Assembly: GCA_963922205.1 (NCBI GenBank)
Contig: CAWUHX010000357.1
Location: 186,001 to 250,000 of the forward strand
From: Romanomermis culicivorax
Lineage: Eukaryota; Nematoda; Enoplea; Mermithida; Mermithidae
Length of the DNA stretch: 64,000 nucleotides
Direction: 5' to 3'
The notes beneath the pieces were generated by a model. That model was not told the DNA's origin, ran no database searches, and was given only the letters and a program-made list of their open reading frames with translations. The translations under genes and the position numbers were made by a program. Below are positions 35,418 to 45,939 of the stretch, in pieces; positions within the stretch are counted from its first letter, which is position 1; every line of letters starts with the position of its first letter.

Positions 35418-35771
35418 GTGATGGATGTTTTGCACATTCTTGAAGATACGGATGAAGAGGATGTCGATGATTATGTTCGAACCACGACTTTTTCGGATCG
35501 TACAAATCTACTTGAAAGATATTCTCACACTGAATTTTGGATAAGATACAAACTGATCAAAAATAACGCGATTCAACTGACAGCTTTACTGGAAGAAAAT
35601 TCAAATCATTACACATTTTTTGTGTTAAACAATTTTGCAAAAATGAATAACGATTTTGTTGATGAGGATATTGAAGATCAAAATTATGAAGATCAGGTTC
35701 AAGAAAATGAAAATGATAATGTGCAAGGAGTAGCCAAAAAACGTGCTATTATAATTAACTACTTCAGCTAA
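35418..35771 (+). pseudogene. Harbinger transposase remnant, N- and C-termini fused by deletion
   Basis: The 117-residue frame starts like a Harbinger/HARBI1-type transposase (LLERYSHTEFWIRYKL at about 32-47). It then passes directly to a C-terminal pattern (VLNNFAKMNND near 69, an acidic stretch, KRAIIINYF at the end). The DDE catalytic core that should lie between these parts is absent. The remaining frame is uninterrupted, but it cannot encode an active transposase. Family assignment rests on motif resemblance by eye. Confidence 0.55.
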
Positions 35772-36039
35772 GATGGAATGCCATATGTACTCGTGCTTTA
35801 AATTTTTTGTACTTTTCATGGGTACCAAATTTGAGTATCCTGCGAAAATAAAAATGATCACTTTGATTCGCATTATTTTTGCATTATTTTCAGAGTAGAA
35901 TTGTGGCAGCACTTTTAATCTACAGCATGGTTTCACTTGAGAACTCTGTGAAACAGTACATCAAATTCAAATGTAAATCAATTACCGTTTTTATGTTCCT
36001 ACACTTGCCGCATGATTGCTCTTTGGAGAGATTTTTAAC

Positions 36040-36222
36040 TTATGGGTTTGATTTGAACGCTTCCTCAATGGCATCCCATGCTGAATTTTTCGCATGCACC
36101 GATTTCGAATCAGTGTTTTTATTTTCAGAAGTGTCAGCACGTTCGGAACTGCATTTCAATAAGCATTCGGTTTCTTCTACATCAAAATTGTGAGTTCTTT
36201 CACGATTTTTATCGGAATCCAT
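36040..36222 (-). pseudogene. Myb/SANT-like DNA-binding fragment of the Harbinger element
   Basis: A 60-codon frame on the opposite strand to the transposase reads NFDVEETECLL, then a spacer, then KNSAWDAIEEAFKSNP. This resembles the trihelix/Myb-SANT domains encoded by the second gene of PIF/Harbinger elements. The rest of that gene is missing. The convergent arrangement supports the family call. Confidence 0.5.
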
Positions 36223-36510
36223 TTACAAGAAAAACAACATAATCAGAGAAGCAAATTTCACTCGAATGAATAAGAAAGAAAGACTATTTTTTGTTTGTGT
36301 TGTTTTTTTGACAAATCTATTCTTGCCCAAAGGTTAAATTTTGAAGTTTAAAAGGGCTTAAAATTTTTAACACCGTGTTAAGAAATTTAACACTGGGTTA
36401 AGTAAGCGGCCGTTAATCCACGTTCCTGCATACTGCTTAAATTTAAGCCGTGTTAGCAATTTGACACGTGTTAACTAACACCGCTCAAGTCCTTCGCCCT
36501 AGATTTCTAT

Positions 36511-36757
36511 ACTCCATCCATTTTGAAATGATCGACGCAGTCAGATCGCAGCCAAACTTTTATTCCAAATTATGGACGGCTCATTGACTCTATTTACCAG
36601 ATTTTTCTTCGTGATACGGAGTCCTTGATGATCCAATTTTGAAACATTTCAAGATTATCAAAATTGATTTTCTGACCTGTGGTAAGGCTGCGTTTGTTGG
36701 AACTCCGACAGCTGCATCGATCATTTCAAAATAAATGGCGTATAATACTCTGCAAAA
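36511..36757. mobile_element. Small MITE, about 250 bp
   Basis: The ends are inverted copies over about 33 bp, containing TTTTGAAATGATCGACGCAG on the left and its counterpart at 36,710-36,755. It lies directly beside the Harbinger remnant. One further end of the same type is at 40,798-40,848. Confidence 0.6.
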
Positions 36758-36759
36758 TG

Positions 36760-37580
36760 TTGCAACCTAAAAAATTATTGGTCTCTGCATGCAGAAAAAA
36801 TCCGAATTATATCTGATTCTCAGTATTTTTTAATGTATCATGAGACCTTTTTTCTAATAGCTGACCGAGCTTTGATTTTACGCTGATTAGAGAATGTCAC
36901 GATTATGTAAAAATTCGCAAAAGCAGTGAAAAAATAGTCGCTAGACATGCACCCGCCAATCACAAAACAGGACGCAAACGGAATAGTTACTGGAAACCTA
37001 AAAAAATCCAAAAAGAATGGACCTTAAATAAAGACTCTCAAATGAAGAATCCATCTTCTCTACATTACACTTAAGAAAATTTGCATGATTTTCGGTCGAA
37101 AAAGTTTGGGAGGCCGAAAAATAAAGCATAAAATTACGCGGAATATTTCATCTCTGCAGAAAATAGTAAAATCCTCCGAAATCATAGGTGGCGCGATAGC
37201 GTCAACCTATAACATACTTGGCCCCCAAATTTCATGTCCCCCTCTCCCTAGAGCCAAAACGGTAAAAGCTAGAACCTTCGGGCTTTTTTTCATAATTTCG
37301 GGCATATGGGCAAACTATGGGGTGTCTTTTGTCATTTCGCCTCTATCTGCAAGTAGTGCTCGGTGGTGCCCCAAAAACATGCAAAAAAACGCACTTTTTA
37401 AAGAGCCTCTAGTCCCACCATTTATACGGTTCACACAGCTTTTACTTTAACCAAAAGTGAGAATTTGTAGCTTTAGGATTGTTTTTTATTGTTTCTTTGA
37501 TGTGAAGATGACCAAATTTAAAATTCAATGTGCTTCTACGAAGGTTTTCATGCATGGATGAGGCCCACTAAAAGGAGGTG
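36760..37580. other. AT-rich DNA without recognised genes
   Basis: The open frame at 37,085-37,450 (+) has no recognisable domain and mixed composition. No gene is called. Confidence 0.35.
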
Positions 37581-37582
37581 GA

Positions 37583-39146
37583 CTAGTTTATTAGGAAATG
37601 CCCCGATGGGCACAAAAAAGGAGAAATTACTTGCCTCGATAGTTGCCATGCTAGAAAAAAAAGTGGACTAGATTTTTGAGAACTTGGGTTAAAGTTAGAA
37701 AAAATTTACTTTCGTTATATTGGATTTTCACTCTACCTCAAAAAAAATTTTCCATGTCTGTGAAAAACTATATTCAGCAGCTGAGCGCATCAACACACTG
37801 TCCAATCAAACTAGTGCATCTCCAAAATTTCGAGGAGGGTACAGGGGTGGAAATTGGTTTTTTGGCGTTTTTTGAGATAAAAGATTCAAAAAAAAGTTGA
37901 CCGAAAAAATTTTTCCATAACAAATTTTCTAGTTTCAAAACTTTGGGGTAGTTTGTACCCACATGTCCCCCTCCCACATGTGAGTTTCCAACTGTTGAAC
38001 TTTTTTACTGAGTGGTGTCAACAAAAGGAATCAACTGCGGGAAAGTGGCACATGAAATCCCACTAGCCTCTTCAGAAAAAAAGCTACAGCACAAAGTCTT
38101 CTTAGAACTAAATCGATTGTGCAAGATATGCTTAATTCACTCATTTTATAAAACATTCGTATAGAATTCCCTCCGTAAGTTCTACTGATTACAAGCTATA
38201 AGCAAATTTCTTCTCTTCTATTTAGTTATTCAACAGAATAGCACCATTCACAATTTTCGGATTTGAACTGAAATTTGCAGAAAGAGCGCATTTTGCGGGA
38301 TTGCAGACGGGAAGCAATTTCACCCATCCCTGCCGCTCCCGTCCTGCTTTCAAAAAAGTCATACTGCTGCCATGGGAGTGAGAGTATGGTGGGAGAGTAG
38401 TGGGAACCGGATTTGGCCCACACCCGTAATATAGGCATGGCTGAATCAGAAGCTTTTTTGCATGCTTCACCCTGTTGTCCCATTTGTAGATGATGCCCAA
38501 TTGCTCTAACCGAGGCACAGTCGCACTAAGGGGATCTAAGCTCGAGCTCAAGATAATCTTGAAGCGACTCGGTTTGATGTCAGCTTTGGTATAATTTGAA
38601 ATTCATCAGGATTATAACAAGCTCAATGTCGAGATTATTCCCAGCTTGAGCTGTTGGGTTTGCACTAACATTTTCACAAAATTTTCTTATCTCTAAAGCA
38701 AATAGATATAAAAACGTCTGCAATTCTCAAATTTGAACTTACACCTAAGTATTAATTAATCCTGAAGGGAGTATTGTTTGTGCCCTGGAAGAGAATAATT
38801 TGAACATTGCGGTTAGCTCAAACTCAAGATCATCAAATTTATCTCCATTATGGCTTAGTGCAACCAACCTCAGGTTTCTTCATAGTCCTGAAAATGACTA
38901 TAATATGCCTCCCTCACTATTTTTCAGCTAGTGAGAGGCAGGAGTTTTGACTAGGTCGGAAGTTAAAATTACCATTTCTTTACATTTGAAGTGATGTGCA
39001 TATAATTAATAACGAAAGTAAATTTTTTCCAACTTTTAACTCAAGTTCTCAAAAATCTAGTCCACTACCTTTTCTAGCTTGGCAACTATTTTAGCAAGTA
39101 TATTCTTCTTTTTTCTGCCCCATCGGGGCATTTTCTAATAAACTGG
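37583..39146. mobile_element. TIR DNA element with inverted repeats of about 140 bp, 1.56 kb
   Basis: The left end (GTTTATTAGGAAATGCCCCG to ACTTTCGTTATA, 37,586-37,720) and the right end (39,010-39,146, inverted) align over about 140 bp, sharing ATTTTTGAGAACTTG and GTGGACTAGA. No transposase was found. A smaller MITE (38,510-38,876) lies inside. Superfamily not assigned. Confidence 0.7.
38510..38876. mobile_element. MITE, member of the family also found at 40,926
   Basis: The inverted ends read CCGAGGCACAGTCGCACTAAG and, reversed, CCTGAGGTTGGTTGCACTAAG. It shares GTTGGGTTTGCACTAACATTTT and CTCGAGCTCAAGATAATCT-type motifs with the element at 40,926-41,811. Confidence 0.6.
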
Positions 39147-39357
39147 ATTGATATGTTTCACTCCATTAGAAATCACGGTGACATCCATTTTTTTGGAAAA
39201 ATGAAAATTTTGGGCTGAAAGACGGATTTCGGTTCTCGACACTTTATCTTAAAAATTATATGCTTTTCATCTAATTGACACTTAAATTAAAAATCTGAGA
39301 GTAATTCGACTCCAACATCATTGTAAAACTATTAAACAATTTATTATGGTTACATAT

Positions 39358-39699
39358 TCACAAGCTATTCACCGAACTGTGGCTTTTACAAAACAAATGC
39401 TTTATCAGAGCTTTCATGCTCGTCCTTAAATCTTCGCAAAAAAACAAGCACAAAACGGACGTATAAGTGCTCAAAATGAGCAACGAATATTGACTGACCA
39501 CGGACGCCAACACACAATGACCTAAATCGACCAAAGCGATGAATGCGTAAGCGCCGATCAATATAAGGCCCATTAATACGACCTGCAAACTGACCATAAT
39601 TTCGGCTTTTTCGGACTGAAACCATTGATGGGTAACTTTAGAAGCGCTCATTTGTATATGACGGTCTATGTTAATGCAAATGACAGCCGGTCGTATTTG
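39358..39699 (-). CDS. 7TM chemoreceptor-type GPCR, exon 3 (TM6-TM7, C-terminus)
   Basis: Encodes TM6 (SLQVVLMGLILIGAYAFIAL) and TM7 (SLLILSTYTSVLCLFF), then the motif CEDLR and a short tail ending at the stop. It matches exon 3 of the tandem paralogue at 61,337-61,654, which shares the LKVVLM/LQVVLM and TYTSVL..FCED signatures. The acceptor TTTCGCAG before 39,699 aligns with the paralogue. An alternative acceptor at 39,727 (ATTGTGCAG) keeps the same frame and would add nine residues. The exon is 342 nt and begins in phase 0, compatible with the end of exon 2. Confidence 0.8.
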   Translation of the reverse strand, partial: QIRPAVICINIDRHIQMSASKVTHQWFQSEKAEIMVSLQVVLMGLILIGAYAFIALVDLGHCVLASVVSQYSLLILSTYTSVLCLFFCEDLRTSMKALIKHLFCKSHSSVNSL

Positions 39700-40101
39700 C
39701 TGCGAAATTTTTCTCAATTGTGTGATCTGCACAATAGATAAGTCTTTGTGCAATTATTAACAAAAACAGAAATGGATAAAATGCTCGTTACGCTGTAGCT
39801 TAAACTGATGGGTGGACAAACGCCCTTGCAAGTTGAACGACCACCTGGTTGGGGCAATTGCTTCTACCACAAGCCAAAATGATCGTAGATGTGATCATCC
39901 TGACAAGCGTTGAGAGGAGATCGGTCGGTTTGGAAGCCATTGACTGAGTGAAACTTCAGACCTATGGTTGACATGTGTGTCAGCTGCGGGATTGCGTCCC
40001 GACACTTTCCATGTCCCATTACCTCCGATAATGCACCTCCAACGCCCTATTACCTCCAATATGTGAATACAGCAAGTTTTATGATGCAAATTTTTGACCC
40101 A

Positions 40102-40471
40102 AAACCTAAGCCTATGCCAAAGTCTACGCCTAAGCCTAAGCCTAAGCCTAAGCCTAAGCCTAAGCCTAAGCCTAAGCCTAAGCCTAAGCCTAAGCCTAAG
40201 CCTAAGCCTAAGCCTAAGCCTAAGCCTAAACCTAAGCCTAAGTCTAAGCCTAAGTCTAAGCCTAAGCCTAAGCCTAAGCCTGAGCCTGAGCCTAAGCCTA
40301 AGTCTAAGCCTAAGTCTAAGCCTAAGCCTAAGCCTAAGCCTAAGCCTAAGCCTAAGCCTAAGCCTGAGCCTAAGCCTAGGCCTGAGCCTAAGTCCAAGCC
40401 TAAGCCTGAGCCTAAGCGTAATCGTAAGCCTAAGCCTAAGCCTAAGCTTAAGCTTAAGCTTAAGTCTAAGC
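40102..40471 (-). repeat. Interstitial telomeric array, CCTAAG on + (TTAGGC on -)
   Basis: About 370 bp of CCTAAG units form a nearly pure core at about 40,128-40,230. Variants (CCTGAG, CCTAAGT) increase to the right and a GCTTAA variant closes the array. TTAGGC is the nematode telomere repeat. The G-rich strand points left. Long PKPK, LSLS and LRLR open frames here are repeat artefacts. Confidence 0.95.
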
Positions 40472-40797
40472 AATGCCAAAACTATTTATGATAGAACTAG
40501 TGAAAATCAAAAGATTAAGTTCAGTTTGATACACAGTTTTCACTCGGTGGAAAACTTTATGATGTAGAAAAACGCCAAATCTCTCATGAGAATAATAAAG
40601 GCCAATATCATTGAGAAACATCATGCTTATCCACTGTTGATTTGTACAGACACCTGAGTGATACTCGAGAAATTTGGACCACTTAACCGCGTTATGAAAG
40701 AAGTTTTCAGGTGTTTTGTTAGCCACTCACTGAGGGAAAATTTTTTCACTGATTACAGTAATACGCAGATTTTCCTTATTGAGCTTACTTTCACTTA

Positions 40798-40848
40798 TGG
40801 CTGCATCGATCATTTCAAAATGCATGGAGTATTATACAGAATATGACT
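40798..40848 (+). repeat. Orphan MITE end
   Basis: GCTGCATCGATCATTTCAAA followed by an ATGGAGTATTATAC-type stretch matches the right end of the MITE at 36,511-36,757. No partner end was found within 400 bp. Confidence 0.5.
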
Positions 40849-40925
40849 TTTGTGTCATTGAAGGTAGTGGTATGGCATCTTTTTGTATAAATTACATTGT
40901 TGGAGGCAACGGGACGAATGCCAGC

Positions 40926-41811
40926 TGAGGCCGGTTTCACCAAAGTGGTTTACGTCCGAGCTCAAAATTATCTCGACCACAAAAAATAAAACCTCGGTTT
41001 CGGCGGTTTCACTAAGGTCGAGATTATCCCGACCTCGAGATTATCTCGACACCACGATCATCTCGAGCTCCGACTAAACCCGAGCTCGAGATGTTGGGTT
41101 TTACTAACATTTTTCATCTAATCTCAATCCTCATGTTGGGTTTTAAGCCACACACAAAAGTTAATATTTCTATCGAGCAGGTTGGAGTCCGAACTTTTTT
41201 ATTTTGTTCGTTCATCGTTAAAAATGAATATTCCGCGTTATGGATGGATAAATCACATATCAAACGTGACCGAATTTTTCAGGATAAGACGAATTAGTTA
41301 GATTTCAGGAATGATGCCATACAATAAGATTGCCACTTTTTTCAACTTGATTCAAACGTACAAAAAGAATAAAAGTAGCTTATGAAAGAATAGAATATAT
41401 TTCAAATTTTTGGCCACATTTTCAACACATTTTATTGTGTCCTATTCGGCCGTTACTTTTCCGTATAGTCTGAGTATGTGTGTTCATGTTTTACATTTTT
41501 CCATAATGTTTTCCAAACAAATACTTTTTTTCCTTATTTTTTCAGTTTTTCTGACACATATCTTTTATATAACTTACTTTTTCTGTCTTCAAAATTATTT
41601 AAATAACGTGCTGCATTTTACGTGTTTTGATTGTTATGGCCGAGATTATCTCGAGCTCAAGCGTGAACCTCAAGTTCAGCTAATTCCAAGCTCGATCTTG
41701 TGAAATCCAAAAGGACGAAAGCAACGTCGCACTCAGCTAAAACTCAGTTTCAAGCACTTAGTACCGACGTCGGGATGATCCTCAGTTTCAGTCAGTGAAA
41801 GCGGCCCCTGG
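40926..41811. mobile_element. MITE of about 890 bp with GGCCG-TTTCAC ends
   Basis: The left end GAGGCCGGTTTCACC and the reversed right end GGGGCCGCTTTCACT are inverted. GAGATTATCTCGAGCTC-type palindromes lie inside both ends. It is related to 38,510-38,876. No coding capacity. Confidence 0.6.
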
Positions 41812-42467
41812 GAAATATAGTACTTCATTTGTGACTTGATGGCTTCGCCTTTCACATTGCATACAAGGCAGCCATACTGCCAACAGTGTTATATAAACCA
41901 CGTTTATGATTTATAGAATTAATACAGTGTTGATTCAAAGATGATTGTTGGCTTTTCAGATGGTCAATTTTGCTAACTTTTAGCTCTATCATGAAACAAT
42001 CCAATTTTAAAGATCTTCGTGTAGAAGCATCAGGTTATCTGTTGATATGTTTCCCTATAAGGTGATTCACTTGTGTCAGGGTCGTTAATGTGTCAGAACA
42101 CCCAAGAACCGCAATTTTCTATGTCTCGAGAAGACTGGCCGATGAACTAAAGTTTATGAAAATATATAGATGTTATGCATGACAGAAAAAAGTTCGGTGA
42201 GTGTCTTAATGGCGAAGCTCTTGCATGTTTCATAAAGTTGCACATTGACAGTTAGTTGTACGGAAGAATAAAACATTTGGTGGGAAGTGTGAACTGTGCC
42301 CCAGACCACGTAGAACTGTACTGCCACTACAGTCTTTTCGGTTTGAAGGGACCGACCAATAATCAAATTTGTATGAGCAAATGAGCATGTGTGTGGCCTG
42401 TACTGTTGGGCCTCGTGTCAACTCATCTTATAATAGTATTAGACCATTATTTTGTATGTGCCATTCT

Positions 42468-42520
42468 AGATCTAGGCCTAAGCCTGACCCTAAACCTGAG
42501 TCTAAACCAAAAAATCAGAC
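42468..42520 (-). repeat. Short degenerate telomeric patch
   Basis: Six or seven diverged CCTAAG-like units (CCTAAGCCTGACCCTAAACC) have the same orientation as the main array at 40.1 kb. Confidence 0.5.
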
Positions 42521-43114
42521 TAAACTTATTATGAGGTTGAAGGCAGTTAATTCTTACGTTTAAATTTAGGTGGGATAGTTTTAGCTTGAACCAAGTTTGG
42601 GTTTAGTATCTTATATTATAAACATAGTAGGGTTATATGGTGGATCGATATAAAAAAATAAAGAGCTCGAACTATTTTTCGACTAAATTTTTTTACTGAA
42701 ATTCGAACTCTAAAAAGTATGCTAACATGTTAATAGCCCTTTTTGACATACAGTTTAGCTCAAAATCTTTAAAGGCCTGAAATAATAATTACTTTCCACT
42801 CAAATTATTCGAAAGTACTCCAGGAAAAAATCTTACGAAAAATATACATTTCTTATGAATTTGAAACAGAATACAGAAAATCAAGCTTTAGCTTACTTTT
42901 TTCTCTTCTTTATCACACTCCGAAATAAAAAAAGGAAAAATTACATTAACAAAATCTTTTTCACTAAGCATTTACTGTAGAATTTTTTTGCTAAAAAAAT
43001 TTTTGAGGATTTTGAGATCTTTTAGTGGTTCGGTGATGCGATTTGAGTTTCCAGTAAGTATTTATGTTTTAGCACTACATCCATACCACCACAACTACAA
43101 CCACAATTTCCAAA

Positions 43115-43395
43115 CTATGCACCTGGCTAGGTTAGCGCTGATGGTAGCCGTCTGCCTAGCAACGGTTTGAGCCCCACACCGTGCCTATTTTTCTGATAAG
43201 CTAGCCATGTGGATTTGGGCATACAGCATTGGTGACCGTAGTAGGGGGGGGGCTTCCTTCCTGATGGGGAAGCGGTGTTGTTGTGGTGCATACGGCTCTT
43301 CATCGCATGACTTACTGCGCCCACGTCACTAGCGCTTGAACCAGAATCCCTGAACCATCCATCTTGCCTGGTCAGTTCAGTTCGTAGTTTCCACA
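43115..43395 (+). repeat. tRNA-derived SINE-like sequence
   Basis: The head carries an A-box-like TTAGCGCTGATGG (43,132) and a B-box-like GGTTTGAGCCC (43,164) at tRNA-like spacing, with GCAC...GTGC pairing at the ends. A non-tRNA body containing a G run and a GGTCAGTTCAGTTCG-type end follows. It is not a functional tRNA gene, because no clean cloverleaf or anticodon arm can be drawn. Confidence 0.5.
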
Positions 43396-43863
43396 TTAAA
43401 TAACTTGCCCTTCAGGCAAAATGTTTTGAATAGCGGATTTCAATTAATGAGTAAGAAATTTTTTCTCATTACTCTTGGTGAGATATCGTATATGCTCCAC
43501 AGATTTATTTTTTTGATACAGTTCAAAATTTTCCGTGAAGATTCTATCAAGCCCTTTTTAGACAGTTAGAAAATCTTAATTTAAGGACATTTGAACTATT
43601 GAACCACTGAAATCTTTGTGAAACTGATTTTTTAACAACTAAAATTCCTTTTTTGTTTACTTTAGGGAATACGCTCAACTGAAAGATGAGATGATTAGTG
43701 TACATAATCGTTCAACCGAAAAATATCTGAAAAAGTAGTTTGATCGCTGATTTACGTACCACTTTGTTTAGTGCATGCTACGAAAGTAACCCTTTAAAGC
43801 GTCTACTTTTCCATAAATTCTGATTTTAATGAAAAACATCTTCTGATCAATCACCCGACTTAC

Positions 43864-44125
43864 CTCACGAATAATAAACAAGTAAGGTATGATGATCAAT
43901 ATCAAACCCAATAAGCTAAATGCATTGAGTATGTTCACGTAAATCTTATTTGGACGAAAACGATGGAAACTTAATGTCGCCGGATCGAAATCGATATTGC
44001 AACCGAGCAAGGCTTGCACCAGTGTTATAAAGACTGACAAAATCCATGTTAAGCATATCAAAGGTTTTGGGCATTTGAACCACTGTAGCGGCTTGAATTT
44101 TATGGTAATGCAAAACTGTTGCATC
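43864..44125 (-). CDS. 7TM chemoreceptor-type GPCR, exon 2 (TM4-TM5)
   Basis: The exon starts after acceptor CTGCAG (44,126-44,131) in phase 2 and ends before donor GTAAGT in phase 0 (262 nt). It encodes RMQQFCITIKFKPLQWF, TM4 (LICLTWILSVFITLVQALLG), a loop with FRPNKIY, and TM5 (LLGLILIIIPYLFII) ending in IIRE. The paralogue exon at 61,738-61,989 has the same boundaries and closely similar residues. The exon joins exon 1 (60,020-60,342) across an intron that contains the LTR retrotransposon. Confidence 0.82.
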
Positions 44126-44660
44126 CTGCAGTAAGTCAACATAAAAGTGACGTCGAAACTTGGAAGGTCAGGTCTATCTATTACTGTTCGACAGCATATA
44201 CATGATATTTCATCATATTTTTCCACTACTATAACATTATTATGAAAAATGACTGAATGCTATTTAAAAATATTTTGCTTTAACAAAGGCTTCTCAAAAC
44301 CATGAATAATTTCATCTTGTCAAAGGCTTTTCGTCTCATAGAGTATATTTTCAACCAAGATTGCCCAATTTCGATGAATGACCCCAATCACAAGTAAATC
44401 CCGTATTCCGTATTTACTCAAAAAAATAGAAAGTTCAATAATTATTTTTTCAGATTTTTGTCACTGATTTTTTGGATTCTATTACTATTATTATTATTTT
44501 TTACAGAGCGTCAGCTTGAAAATTCTTCGAAGGCAAGGTTTCCAAGTAGTGCGAATTTTGAGATTGCACATTCTTGTAGTGAATTTCATACCTTATAGTA
44601 AATAAAATAATACTGCAATAGTCGTTATTTTACGTGAGTCTTCCTTATACAAAAATTTGT

Positions 44661-44685
44661 ATAAAGCCCAATTCAGAAGTGCAGC
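44661..44685. mobile_element. Left part of a small MITE split by element 3
   Basis: ATAAAGCCCAATTCAGAAGTG before the element is inverted at 58,868-58,893 (CACTTCTGAATAAGCCTTAT). Element 3 therefore appears to have inserted inside a palindromic MITE of about 110 bp. Confidence 0.5.
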
Positions 44686-45278
44686 TGTTGTAGTGTGTTT
44701 TCCGCCGATTTTTCATTATTTGTCAAAACGCGTCACAGGCCCGCAGGTGGCAAGTGGAGAGAGCAACGCGGACCACCAGTGGCCATCTTACTGTAGCGCA
44801 CGTCGGTACGCGTGCGCTGGTCTCTCACTTCATTTTATTCGTTACATATACTTTACGTGTATTTTTATCTTCCTTACTAGTTGTGTGCCCCGCCGGCCAC
44901 CACTAGTACATATTAGCCGCCTCCCACCACGCCTTTTTCGTCTTTGCTCGCCCGTGCGTGGGAGTAGATTTATTATTGTCATTTTATTTTTCGTCTCGCC
45001 CGTAGCGCTTTGGTCACGTAAGTTTTTCGTACGTTATTGTATAATAATAAATAGGTAGGAGAATCCCTTTATTTTTAGTTAGGGAGAAAGAAGGGAGACA
45101 ATTAAAGAAACTAGGTTTTCTTTAATTGTTGGGATAATTATTGTCGGGGTTTAAGTACTAGTAATTAAGTAATCGGGTAAACGTGGGCGTGGGACGCACG
45201 TACATTAAGGACGCAACCTCAGAATCCCAATCCTGCCCGCGCCGCATCCTCTTCGCCCCGATAAAACAAAATATAACA
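44686..45278 (+). repeat. 5' LTR of element 3
   Basis: Begins TGTTGTAGTGTG and ends AAATATAACA. AATAAA in the second half (near 45,048) is a candidate polyadenylation signal. A 12-bp perfect hairpin follows at 45,099-45,128. Confidence 0.96.
45099..45128 (+). promoter_or_regulatory. Perfect 12-bp hairpin within the LTR
   Basis: CAATTAAAGAAA (45,099-45,110), a six-base loop, then TTTCTTTAATTG (45,117-45,128). The same hairpin is in the 3' LTR at 58,630-58,659. It lies downstream of the AATAAA. Function unknown; roles in 3' processing or in RNA dimerisation are possible. Confidence 0.6.
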
Positions 45279-45279
45279 C

Positions 45280-45297
45280 TGGTGACCGTTTGGATTG
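45280..45297 (+). promoter_or_regulatory. Primer-binding site of element 3
   Basis: TGGTGACCGTTTGG starts one base after the LTR, as in element 2, with which it shares TGGTGAC. It should pair with a tRNA whose 3' end reads GTCACCA. The tRNA was not identified. Confidence 0.75.
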
Positions 45298-45414
45298 TAC
45301 GTTGCCACTCCCCGCTGTTGCGTTGCATCCGAAGAAATTAAAGAATTCAAAATTCGACCCCGCCGTAGCTGCGCCAAAGGGTACAAACGAGGTTATTATA
45401 CCTTGCGAAAAAAG

Positions 45415-45939
45415 ATGCCAACGGTAAGCCACACACCGCCGGACTTCACTCGATTTCCGTCGCGTTCCAGTTCTCCCAACGCCGCCACAGCCGCACGCCG
45501 CGCTTTAAGTTTTGACCAGATGATGTTGCCGCGACCGTCAAATATTACGCAATCGACAGCGGTACCCACGGTAAGCCTCCCGCCCCATAATCCGCCCTTG
45601 TCTAATTTCAGCACTCCCGCACTGGACGGGACGGCACAGCCGCAAGCACCGCTCATTCCCGCAACTGCGGCGACGAATATTTCCCAAACTACGCGGCTTG
45701 TAAACCAAAACCTTCACGCCGCCGCCGAAAATCGCCTCAACGCGCCGCCCGCATCGCAAATGCTGCCGCCGCCCGCGCCGGCTCGAAATAATGATGACCA
45801 AATTGTCGCCAGAACCGACTCTTCCGAATCCTTTGTCAATATTGAACCGCCGCAAGCCCCAGCCGCCACCCGTGCTTCAGTAAACGATCACCGCAGCAGT
45901 CTCGCTATCGCAATTGCCAACGAAGTCCAAAATTTTTGA
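45415..45939 (+). CDS. N-terminal part of element 3 Gag, ended by an in-frame TGA
   Basis: The first ATG of the frame is at 45,415. The product is Pro/Ala/Ser/Thr-rich and would stop at TGA 45,937-45,939 (QNF-stop-IEARD). The same frame stays open from 45,940 to 52,143, so the TGA is a single lesion or a readthrough codon rather than a gene boundary. A CpG-type CGA to TGA change would explain it. A GTAAGC sequence directly follows ATGCCAACG (45,424) and recurs at 45,571. Both look like splice donors. Confidence 0.75.
   Translation: MPTVSHTPPDFTRFPSRSSSPNAATAARRALSFDQMMLPRPSNITQSTAVPTVSLPPHNPPLSNFSTPALDGTAQPQAPLIPATAATNISQTTRLVNQNLHAAAENRLNAPPASQMLPPPAPARNNDDQIVARTDSSESFVNIEPPQAPAATRASVNDHRSSLAIAIANEVQNF

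Larger units (their letters stand above)
35209..36499. mobile_element. Internally deleted PIF/Harbinger DNA transposon, about 1.3 kb
   Basis: The element begins GGGCCGTATGCACGAACG and ends with an imperfect inverted copy. Subterminal TTAACACCGTGTTAA-type motifs are present at both sides. TAG flanks both ends (35,206-35,208 and 36,500-36,502), consistent with a 3-bp duplication. Inside are a shortened transposase on + and a Myb/SANT-like fragment on -, the two-gene arrangement known for PIF/Harbinger elements. Confidence 0.65.
39700..43863 (-). other. Intron 2 of the receptor gene, filled with repeats
   Basis: The 4.2-kb intron runs from donor GTAAGT (43,863) to acceptor TTTCGCAG. It holds the telomeric array at 40.1-40.5 kb, a MITE (40,926-41,811), a degenerate telomeric patch (42,468-42,520) and a SINE-like sequence (43,115-43,395). 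The rest (about 41,830-43,100 and 43,400-43,860) is AT-rich with nothing recognised. Confidence 0.7.

Noticed and set aside
39895..40567. Long open frames of [12 protein letters not shown] and LRLR type on both strands
   Set aside because: They are translations of the telomeric CCTAAG array in every frame, not genes.
43127..43396. 89-codon minus-strand frame
   Set aside because: It falls on the SINE-like repeat and has no conserved motif.
45415..45570. Cis-spliced exonuclease fusion starting at the gag ATG
   Set aside because: Joining the donors at 45,424 or 45,571 to the acceptors at 52,558 or 52,624 does not give the exonuclease frame.
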